The notes beneath the pieces were generated by a model. The model did no database searches. It was not told the origin of the DNA and was given only the letters and a program-made list of their open reading frames with translations. A program made the position numbers and the translations under genes. Shown here piece after piece: positions 1 to 6,444 of a stretch of DNA of 15,753 nt. This DNA comes from Bacteroides sp. CAG:530 (GTDB lineage Bacteria; Bacteroidota; Bacteroidia; Bacteroidales; Bacteroidaceae), in the NCBI GenBank assembly GCA_000434735.1, contig FR881262.1, positions 1 through 15,753 of the forward strand. Reading direction: 5' to 3'. Position 1 is the first letter of the stretch. Each line of letters begins with the position of its first letter.

Positions 1-48
1 GTAGAACCTATTATATAAAATAATATTAATAAAAGAATATTAATTAAA

Positions 49-79
49 CAATTCGAAATTTCTTCGGAATTTCAAATTG
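49..79. other. Hairpin in AT-rich leader
   Basis: An inverted repeat pairs 49-62 with 66-79, with one C/A mismatch (54/74) and one G-T wobble. An alternative fold with a bulged T gives a C(TTCG)G tetraloop. The - strand continues into a T-rich run below position 49, so it could terminate a gene entering from the left or from the - strand. No gene is visible on either side in 1-182 to confirm this, so the role is open. Confidence 0.35.
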
Positions 80-119
80 GGGAAAACGTGAAATATTTGT
101 TAAAGGACAATGCTGTATA

Positions 120-136
120 TGTACTACTGGTGTACA
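120..136. promoter_or_regulatory. Candidate operator, TGTAC-N7-GTACA
   Basis: A perfect 5-bp inverted repeat with a 7-bp spacer lies 18 bp upstream of the -7 box at 154-161, where a repressor would block RNA polymerase. Xre-type regulators usually bind such short palindromes and often repress their own operon, so the downstream HTH protein is the natural ligand. The arms are short and chance occurrence is possible. Confidence 0.3.
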
Positions 137-153
137 CTTTGATGAATTATTAG

Positions 154-161
154 TAATTTTG
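154..161 (+). promoter_or_regulatory. Putative -7 promoter box of the HTH-peptidase/PIN operon
   Basis: TAATTTTG matches the Bacteroides housekeeping -7 consensus TAnnTTTG and sits 21 bp before the ATG at 183. No good -33 TTTG box is found at the usual 19-21 bp distance; the TTTG at 138-141 is too close. The predicted 5' leader would be very short. Confidence 0.45.
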
Positions 162-182
162 CACACTTAAACATTTTTAATT

Positions 183-1229
183 ATGGATAATACTTTTGCT
201 CAAAGATTGGTTAACGCCAGAAAAATCCGTTGTATGTCACAACGTGAACTATGCAATTCGGTTGATGGTAAAGTGTCGCCAACCGCAATCGCAAAGTATG
301 AAAAGGGACTGATGATGCCATCAACTGATGTGTTGATTGTGCTTTCTAAAGCATTAAACATGAAACTTGACTATTTCTTCCGTCCTTACACTATTGATAT
401 CGACCCTTCTAAATTTGAATTCCGTAAGAAGTCAAGTCTGGGAAGCAAGAAGGTAGAGTCTATAAAATACATTGTTTGCTCCGAAATAGAGAAGTATCTT
501 GAAATCGAGGCTATTCTTGGCATGACATCTAAATTTTGCTTGGACTATGGTAACACGACTGTCGAGGGAGAGAACGAGGCTAAACTCTTGGCTTTACGCC
601 TTCGCAATGACTTGAATATCGGTTCGGATGCTATTGTCTCCGCTATTGACTTGTTGGAATCTGTTGGGGTGAAGATAATTGAGATTGAACATGACAGCTC
701 TTTCTCTGGCACTTGCAACGAGGCTGGCGGATTACCTGTTATTGTAGTCAACAAGAATATGTGTTCTGAGCGCAAGCGTCTTACCATTTTCCATGAATTG
801 GGTCATCTTCTGATGCACTGTGCTGACGGGGTTGACGAGGAGAAGATGTGTAACGTATTTGCAAACGAGGTGTTGATACCATCTGACAAGTTTAAGAATC
901 TGATTGGTGAGTCTCGTCACGATATTTCCTTGGTAGAGCTACAAGCCATACAGCGTGAATACGGTATTTCTGTTGATGCCCTTATGGTAAAGGCGGCACA
1001 ACTGAATATCATTACTGACAGACGCTTCACTTCTTACCATAAAAAGAAGAATGCCTTGCCTGCTTTTAAGGCGGCTTTAGAGCAAAGTCTATATCCAATG
1101 GAGCATACTTGCCGATTCGAGCGTTTGGTCTATCGTGCACTTGCCAGTGAGGTTATTTCATATTCCAAAGCTGCCGCTCTTTTGGATAAGTCTGTCAATG
1201 AAGTACGTGACACTCTCAATCTGATGTAA
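183..1229 (+). CDS. Xre-type HTH and ImmA/IrrE-like Zn-peptidase protein
   Basis: The 348-residue cytoplasmic protein has two recognisable parts. Residues about 7-66 form a Xre/Cro-type helix-turn-helix for DNA binding. Residues about 150-240 form an ImmA/IrrE (COG2856-like) metallopeptidase, with HELGH at 204-208 as zinc ligands and catalytic Glu, and downstream acidic residues at 219-229 as the likely third ligand. In characterised relatives the peptidase cleaves a repressor after a stress signal. The C-terminal 100 residues are unassigned. The stop is 2 bp before the PIN gene start, so the two are probably translated together. By analogy it could be the antitoxin and regulator of the PIN nuclease, or a stress sensor. 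The family call is firm; the role is inferred. Confidence 0.88.
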   Translation: MDNTFAQRLVNARKIRCMSQRELCNSVDGKVSPTAIAKYEKGLMMPSTDVLIVLSKALNMKLDYFFRPYTIDIDPSKFEFRKKSSLGSKKVESIKYIVCSEIEKYLEIEAILGMTSKFCLDYGNTTVEGENEAKLLALRLRNDLNIGSDAIVSAIDLLESVGVKIIEIEHDSSFSGTCNEAGGLPVIVVNKNMCSERKRLTIFHELGHLLMHCADGVDEEKMCNVFANEVLIPSDKFKNLIGESRHDISLVELQAIQREYGISVDALMVKAAQLNIITDRRFTSYHKKKNALPAFKAALEQSLYPMEHTCRFERLVYRALASEVISYSKAAALLDKSVNEVRDTLNLM

Positions 1230-1231
1230 GT

Positions 1232-1753
1232 ATGGAGATTGTTATTAATGACACAAATATCTTGATAGATCTCTATAATGCGGGGTTGCTACCGTATTGC
1301 AAGAAACTTAATCTTGATTTTCGCACATTGGATCTCGTTATCAACGAGATTGAAGATTCTGAACAGTATACAGCTGTACAAAGCATTATTGATGATGGTA
1401 CTCTGTCTGTCTATTCTCTTTCTGGTGAGCAGATTGGCACTGTTTTCCAGAAGGTCGCTGAATACAATGGTGTATGTAATCTGTCTGTGGAAGACATCTC
1501 TGTCATGGTCTATGCCATAGATAATAATTGTCGCTTGCTTACTGGTGATAAAAAGTTGAAGGATAAGGCTACGCTTGAAAACGTAAAAGTCTCTGGTATT
1601 CTATTCCTAACCGATATGTTGACAAGAGAGGCTGCTATTGGTTGCGGTGAAATGATTTACGCCTTGGAGCGTCTTCTAAGTTCAAATAGCCGTCTCCCTA
1701 AGAAACTAATCAAAGAACGAATTGAAACTATGAAACGTCTGAACACTTTATAA
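1232..1753 (+). CDS. PIN-like domain nuclease, probable toxin of the module
   Basis: The 173-residue protein begins with a PIN-type strand, IVINDTNILIDL, placing the first metal-binding Asp at residue 7. Further acidic residues fit a PIN active site: Glu39 or Glu41 in VINEIED, Asp88 in LSVEDISVM, and Asp106 in LLTGDKKLKDKA. PIN proteins are Mg/Mn-dependent ribonucleases and are the toxins of VapBC systems. No VapB-like antitoxin is present; the partner is the HTH-peptidase gene immediately upstream. The C-terminal region, about 125-173, is basic and helical. No signal peptide or membrane segment is seen. The nuclease fold is well supported by the motifs, but toxicity and partnership are inferred from the gene arrangement. 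Confidence 0.78.
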   Translation: MEIVINDTNILIDLYNAGLLPYCKKLNLDFRTLDLVINEIEDSEQYTAVQSIIDDGTLSVYSLSGEQIGTVFQKVAEYNGVCNLSVEDISVMVYAIDNNCRLLTGDKKLKDKATLENVKVSGILFLTDMLTREAAIGCGEMIYALERLLSSNSRLPKKLIKERIETMKRLNTL

Positions 1754-2025
1754 ATGAAAGGATTATTGTTAAATATTGGCTTTAATCGGTATTCAATAAA
1801 AACGTTGGCATTTAGAAAAAATGCTATGCCTTTCTAAGCGAACAAGAATCAAAAATATAATAAAAAAGTTTCAAACGTATGGTGCATATATCAAGTCAAA
1901 GTACTGAAAATAAGATGGGAACGAGGCTTGTGGGATCAGGAAAGGATGTGGTTCGATGCTTACAGTGTCGGATTGCTTAATAAACTTAGAAAAATCATTT
2001 TTTTGTAGTGGCGAAATCAGAAAAA
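1754..2025. other. Intergenic region without a recognised gene
   Basis: The gap between the PIN gene and the end of the convergent operon has no convincing coding sequence. A weak 7-bp inverted repeat (1812-1818 with 1831-1837) may help terminate the PIN transcript. From about 1876 to 1985 base composition is less AT-rich than the flanks and a 34-codon + strand reading frame (from 1879) exists, which could be a gene remnant. I recognise no homology in it. Confidence 0.4.
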
Positions 2026-2096
2026 AAGAATATAGCTCTATTTGGTAGTGAACCCAGCAAAATACCAAGTTCACTACTAAATAGAGCTATATTCTT
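2026..2096 (-). terminator. Long-stem terminator of the SusCD operon
   Basis: Positions 2026-2053 pair with 2069-2096: 28 bp with a single G-T wobble-type mismatch and a 15-nt loop. Read on the - strand, the stem runs directly into seven T residues (2027-2021), which is intrinsic-terminator layout for the operon ending at 2176. The stem is much longer than a typical terminator, so an origin from a small palindromic repeat is possible. Confidence 0.72.
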
Positions 2097-2175
2097 AACT
2101 TTTCGAAGAATATAAAATTTGCCGTTCCTTATTTTAGATTTATTCGTCTATAAATAGTATAGCTTTTTATAGAGA

Positions 2176-3882
2176 CTAATAATTGTTAACTGACGCAATT
2201 TTCAAGATATAACAGTCACCAGGTAACATTCTAAACTTGATAGTTCTGCCTTCAACTTGTACTTTGCGTGAATTCCAAAGCTCTTCTACTGATTGAATTG
2301 AGTTTTTAGCTTTGTAATTAATTACAATGTCTTTACGTTTTGAACTGTCAAATTGAACAGGTGTTTTTGGTGATTTCATTACACCGTCATTATTAATCAA
2401 CGTAACATAGAATGCGCCATCTGCTACGTTTACGAAATATTCTACATCACCTTCTACTTCAATAGGCAACATTTCTTTTAAATATTCATTAAGAATATCT
2501 TTCAAAGCACTCGAATCGAATCCCACAATCTTACCTTTGCCCACTTTTTCTTCACGAATAGCTGTATCACCAGTTCCATTGAAAGACAATTGGTCTAAAT
2601 GTCTGTCTGAAGCCAATACTACTCCGCCTTCTGCTGCATAAGATCTAAGGTCAGCTATTTGAGCTGGAGTAAGTTGAATATCTCCACTCAACATCACTGC
2701 CTTGTAAGTTTTCAGCATATCAAGGGAAGCTCCCTGTAACAGAAAGTCAACAGCATCCGGGTACTTGCTGTTTACCATAGCACCTATTTCATTACCGTTT
2801 TTCTCAACAGAGAAAGTTTGCGGCCAAAGCGTTTCAATCAAGTTAAATGTTTCCATGTCACCTTGGTTGTATCCGAACTTGCCGAAAGCTTGTTGTCCTG
2901 ACGGCTGGCGGTCCATACCATGGAATTGATCTAGCAATACAGCAAACGGAGTGTATGTTATACCTACATTGCTGTTGGCTTTAGAAAACTGATACAACTT
3001 CTGGAATACTTTTCCATAAGGAGAAAGTTTATAGTGGTCATCAGTGGTAATGTCGTCATAAAAACAGATTGCACCACCGCCTTCTGCTACAACTCCGTCA
3101 GCGCCAGCCATATAGCTCATTAGCATAGAACGTTCCACCAAGTTTATGGAGTGCCCGTATTTCGCACCGCTGTATTCTTTCCAGATTTTAGTTTTACTGT
3201 AATCCAAAATAGAAGCTCCATGCCATGATGAGAAGTCAATAACCCACGGCTTGTTGTATTGTCTTGCTGCACCGCGATTCATTGCAATATGCAATTGATA
3301 ACCGTGAATGTTTTCTCCTATTTCGCTGGCCAGAACGGTAGCCCCAGTAGCACCGGCATAATGATGCCAGCAGTGGTGCCCGTTCATTGAATACCAAGGT
3401 GTAATACCATCCTCTACACGATATTGAGTTTTTACAAATCTCATAATGGTTTCCAAGGCTGTCTTTCTATCGTTGATAGAAGCCATGTTGTCCAAGTAGA
3501 TATTGTTGATTTTTCTACCTGCACCGTCTATTTGGCCTGTATGGAGATTTAATACAGTATATCCCCATTCTGCGGCTCTAATCTCAGGAAGTGGAGATTG
3601 GTAAACTCCCATGTTATAATGATCGATGGATTTTTTTGTTCTTTCTGTGCTGCGTACAGAACTTTCAGCACCCATTTCAATCTCTACTACAAAACCATCG
3701 TTAGATAAGGAAGGACCTGTCCATAAACTGGGATTGGAAATGTAGTCTTTTTGTACAATTGGAGTATCTTCCATAGGCTCACCTTGCGGAGTTGTCGGCT
3801 TTTCTTCAGTTGGGATATTCTCGTCATCACTACATGCAAAGAGTGATAAACAGAGAAACAAGCTTAAATATTTGAATATCAT
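2176..3882 (-). CDS. Surface lipoprotein, putative unclassified glycoside hydrolase-like protein
   Basis: The 568-residue protein has a lipoprotein signal with the probable lipid-attachment Cys at residue 17 (SLFAC), followed by SDDE, the acidic pattern linked to surface export in Bacteroides. Residues about 60-320 look like a (beta/alpha)-barrel, with conserved-looking blocks at WYSMNGHHCWHHYAG (163-177), ASEIGEN (185-191), WVIDFSSWHG (213-222) and GADGVVAEGGG (260-270). Residues about 390-430 (YKAVMLSGDIQLT, then YAAEGGVVLAS) resemble the amidotransferase-like domain that follows the barrel in GH42-type enzymes. Glu187 and Glu267 could be the acid/base and nucleophile pair. I cannot place it in a named CAZy family. 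It is the last gene of the operon, after a 103-bp gap with a hairpin, and is the only enzyme candidate in the locus. Confidence 0.6.
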   Translation of the reverse strand: MIFKYLSLFLCLSLFACSDDENIPTEEKPTTPQGEPMEDTPIVQKDYISNPSLWTGPSLSNDGFVVEIEMGAESSVRSTERTKKSIDHYNMGVYQSPLPEIRAAEWGYTVLNLHTGQIDGAGRKINNIYLDNMASINDRKTALETIMRFVKTQYRVEDGITPWYSMNGHHCWHHYAGATGATVLASEIGENIHGYQLHIAMNRGAARQYNKPWVIDFSSWHGASILDYSKTKIWKEYSGAKYGHSINLVERSMLMSYMAGADGVVAEGGGAICFYDDITTDDHYKLSPYGKVFQKLYQFSKANSNVGITYTPFAVLLDQFHGMDRQPSGQQAFGKFGYNQGDMETFNLIETLWPQTFSVEKNGNEIGAMVNSKYPDAVDFLLQGASLDMLKTYKAVMLSGDIQLTPAQIADLRSYAAEGGVVLASDRHLDQLSFNGTGDTAIREEKVGKGKIVGFDSSALKDILNEYLKEMLPIEVEGDVEYFVNVADGAFYVTLINNDGVMKSPKTPVQFDSSKRKDIVINYKAKNSIQSVEELWNSRKVQVEGRTIKFRMLPGDCYILKIASVNNY

Positions 3883-3933
3883 AATATAAACATATTGATT
3901 GTTAATCCGAAATAATTTTGATTCTTTCTGTCC

Positions 3934-3973
3934 TCAGGCCATGATTCGAATCTAAAGCCGAATCATGGTCTGA
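3934..3973 (-). promoter_or_regulatory. Intra-operon hairpin before the last gene
   Basis: Positions 3934-3948 pair with 3959-3973, 15 bp with one G-T wobble and a 10-nt loop. It starts 13 bp beyond the FISUMP gene stop on the - strand. The following - strand sequence is not a clean T-tract, so partial termination or protection of the upstream mRNA 3' end is more likely than full termination. It probably lowers expression of the hydrolase-like gene relative to susCD. Confidence 0.55.
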
Positions 3974-3985
3974 TTAACCTTTATG

Positions 3986-5302
3986 TTAGTCCATAACATA
4001 TCTTACGGACATACCTACACATTCAGGGAAGTTACTGAAGCGTCCGGTTGCAGGACCACCAGAGAACCATCTGAAGAATGGCTGTAAAGCACCGTCTGCA
4101 CGATGATCATTCATCGTTGAAGTCCAATAGAGACCAGCCTGTTTAAAGTCTTGGAACGCACCACCGCACCATTGTTTACCACCCGGGTGAATGTTAAATC
4201 CCAGTTCGTTAGACCAGTTACCGTTGCCTTGCCATGTTTCAGCTTTCAGTCTGTCGTTGCTGTTGCCTCGCCAGTCTTCTTCTTCCATCAAGAGTCCTTC
4301 TGGTACACCTGCCAGTTTTTCTAGTTCATTCCATTCTGCATCAGTTGCAAGGTGCCATCCTTCTGGAGCAAGATCTTTAGCTGTTTGATAATCGTACAAG
4401 CAACCATAAACTGAATAGTTCTCAGATTGCATAGCTTCTTCCGCGCTGGAACCATTGTAGCCTTGCACCCAAATGCCCTTGTTCAAGCGTTCAGCGGGAA
4501 CATAACGGAAGTTTTCTACCATCCAGATACAATTACCGTATTGTTTGATCTTATAGGTGTTTTTGTCTCGTGGATCAGTAAACTTATCTCCTACAAACAT
4601 TATCATCATAGGCTCTGAGTAGCCTGTTCCATATTTGTTCTTAGCAAAAATTCGGTAGTAGTACTTCGTAAATGTACTCAAATCAGTAAGTCCTGTTTCA
4701 AATGTACCCAATGTAACATTTACGTTAATCTTTTTGCCGTTTTCTATAGTGGGTTGGGCTACTTCTTCACTCCATACGAGACCCATTTCTTCGATAGGTG
4801 CACCACCAGGAGCATCGATATTGGCTTTTATTGTTACAAATCTTTTCACTTCATCTTTTACTGTTTCAGTAATAGATATCACAGGAAGAACGTCTCCGTC
4901 ACTTGTGGCAAACAGTACAGGGTCGCCGTATGAAATGCCTTTTTCTGTGCGTGCGTAAGCCAAGTAATAATAATCAGTATCCCCTTCCAAGTTTTCCAAA
5001 GAATAGCTGAATTCGGTATCTTGAGGACACACAACTTTTGTTCCCTTCATTACCTCCTGTTGCAAGGTAATCGGAGTATAATCGGAAACCTTCATATCAT
5101 AGGTATATTCTGTATAATAGAAACCACGTTCTTGTACAGTACCACCACCTGTCAATACATTACCAACCAAAGTAGCGGTAGTACTTGTAATATACATAGG
5201 CTCACTCGTTTGAGCGATTGGCTGAACAATCGGATTTAGCGTTTCATCGTCGCATGCGAGGAAGCAACCTGCCATTATTAAACTTAAAAGTATCTTTTTC
5301 AT
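3986..5302 (-). CDS. Surface lipoprotein with FISUMP domain
   Basis: The 438-residue protein has a short lipoprotein signal with Cys17 as the likely lipid site, followed by DDE; Cys13 (MAGC) is an alternative. Residues about 32-134 and 138-237 look like two fibronectin-III-type domains, ending in YYYLAYARTEKG and YYYRIFAKNKYG. Residues about 241-438 match the FISUMP family (Fibrobacter succinogenes major paralogous domain): YKIKQYGNCIWMVENFRY, GCLYDYQTAKDLAPEGWHL and WNELEKLAG, ending in a typical SVRYVMD. FISUMP domains occur in many surface lipoproteins of Bacteroidetes and have no established enzymatic activity. The position after SusD is where glycan-binding SusE/F-like proteins are usually encoded, so a binding role is likely. 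It is 5 bp from the upstream gene, within the operon. Confidence 0.85.
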   Translation of the reverse strand: MKKILLSLIMAGCFLACDDETLNPIVQPIAQTSEPMYITSTTATLVGNVLTGGGTVQERGFYYTEYTYDMKVSDYTPITLQQEVMKGTKVVCPQDTEFSYSLENLEGDTDYYYLAYARTEKGISYGDPVLFATSDGDVLPVISITETVKDEVKRFVTIKANIDAPGGAPIEEMGLVWSEEVAQPTIENGKKINVNVTLGTFETGLTDLSTFTKYYYRIFAKNKYGTGYSEPMMIMFVGDKFTDPRDKNTYKIKQYGNCIWMVENFRYVPAERLNKGIWVQGYNGSSAEEAMQSENYSVYGCLYDYQTAKDLAPEGWHLATDAEWNELEKLAGVPEGLLMEEEDWRGNSNDRLKAETWQGNGNWSNELGFNIHPGGKQWCGGAFQDFKQAGLYWTSTMNDHRADGALQPFFRWFSGGPATGRFSNFPECVGMSVRYVMD

Positions 5303-5307
5303 GTCTG

Positions 5308-6438
5308 TTAAATTTTGTAAACTACTCGAAAACCAATATATGGAGAAGCTGTTGTAGGTTGTTGTGCATTACGTCCTGTAATAGTTACTGGAGCTTGATT
5401 GTATGCACCACCACGAACGACTTTCTTATTTCCCGATTTTGGACCTTGAGGATTTTTCTCCGCTGCATTTTCGTAGGCTTTGTCAGAATACCAGTCGTTA
5501 CACCATTCTGCTACATTGCCTGACATGTCGAATATACCAAGTCCGTTGGCTTTTTTCATTCCGCCTTGATGCAAAGTGGATTCATTAAACCATGCCACTT
5601 CAGAGGCTATAGCACTTCCTGCATATGCGGTTCCCGTTTTTAATAATCCGCTGTTTGCTGCGAATTCCCATTCTGATTCAGTAGGAAGACTTCCACCGTT
5701 TTTTTCGCAGAAAGCCTGTGCTCCAAACCATGTGACACATACAACCGGAAGCTTGTCTGCTCCATCCTTTACAACAAATTCAGAACCGTCGTGAGATAGT
5801 TGACAAGCAGGATCTTGCAGATTTATCCATTGGTCTCCGTTCACAGTGGCATTGGCACCTACTTCATTTTTGTTTAGGAACTCACAGTATTCGGTATTTG
5901 TGATTTCATTTTTTGAAATATAGAAACTGTGTTCAAACTCTACTTCATGCATAGGCATTTCATCTAACTTGCCAGCTGCATTACCCATCATGAATTTACC
6001 CATTTCTACAAATACTTTGTCGTCATAGATTTTTGTGGTCGGAACACGAACCGGATAACTGTAGAAAGTGCCTTTGTCGTTTGTTGCAAAGAAACGTACA
6101 TAATATACTGTGTCAGGTTGCAATCCTTCTATACGCATGCGGTACAAATCAGGATTGTTGATAGGAAACTCCTGTACGTTATCTTCAACAGTTGCAAATT
6201 CAAGTGCCTTTTCGTCGTATTCTTTTGTAGACTTCATAACCCAACAAGCTCCACTTCTTCTGATATCTGAGCTACCAGCCAGATATAAACGACTCTGCAC
6301 TTCACAGAAAGTAGGACCATAAGACTTCAATGATGTACGAGACATTGCAGGCAATTCTTCATCATCATTACAACCTGTCCACAGGCATGTAGCCAATGCT
6401 AAAAATGTAAATAATATACTTTTTTTCATGGTTTTCAA
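5308..6438 (-). CDS. Surface lipoprotein with FGE/SUMF1-fold domain, probably non-catalytic
   Basis: The 376-residue protein has a signal peptide with probable lipidated Cys23 followed by NDDEE. Residues about 32-137 look like one fibronectin-III-type domain. Residues about 143-376 match the FGE-sulfatase (SUMF1) family: FYISKNEITNTEYCEFLN, VVCVTWFGAQAFCEKNG, LPTESEWEFAA, GIFDMSGNVAEWCNDW, VVRGGAY and a terminal GFRV. True formylglycine-generating enzymes need two cysteines in the region between RGG and GFR; here the last Cys in the protein is residue 313, so that chemistry is not possible. The fold is of the C-type-lectin-like group, which suggests ligand binding at the surface. The gene lies 6 bp from SusD and 5 bp from the FISUMP gene. 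Confidence 0.85.
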   Translation of the reverse strand: MKTMKKSILFTFLALATCLWTGCNDDEELPAMSRTSLKSYGPTFCEVQSRLYLAGSSDIRRSGACWVMKSTKEYDEKALEFATVEDNVQEFPINNPDLYRMRIEGLQPDTVYYVRFFATNDKGTFYSYPVRVPTTKIYDDKVFVEMGKFMMGNAAGKLDEMPMHEVEFEHSFYISKNEITNTEYCEFLNKNEVGANATVNGDQWINLQDPACQLSHDGSEFVVKDGADKLPVVCVTWFGAQAFCEKNGGSLPTESEWEFAANSGLLKTGTAYAGSAIASEVAWFNESTLHQGGMKKANGLGIFDMSGNVAEWCNDWYSDKAYENAAEKNPQGPKSGNKKVVRGGAYNQAPVTITGRNAQQPTTASPYIGFRVVYKI

Positions 6439-6444
6439 ATTTTA

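Noticed and set aside
1871..2074. 67-codon reading frame on the - strand between the PIN gene and the operon end
   Set aside because: It runs through the terminator stem, has no recognisable domain or start context, and its composition is that of random AT-rich DNA.
5308..6438. Calling this gene an active formylglycine-generating enzyme
   Set aside because: No cysteine is present in the C-terminal 63 residues, where both catalytic cysteines should be, and no sulfatase gene is nearby.
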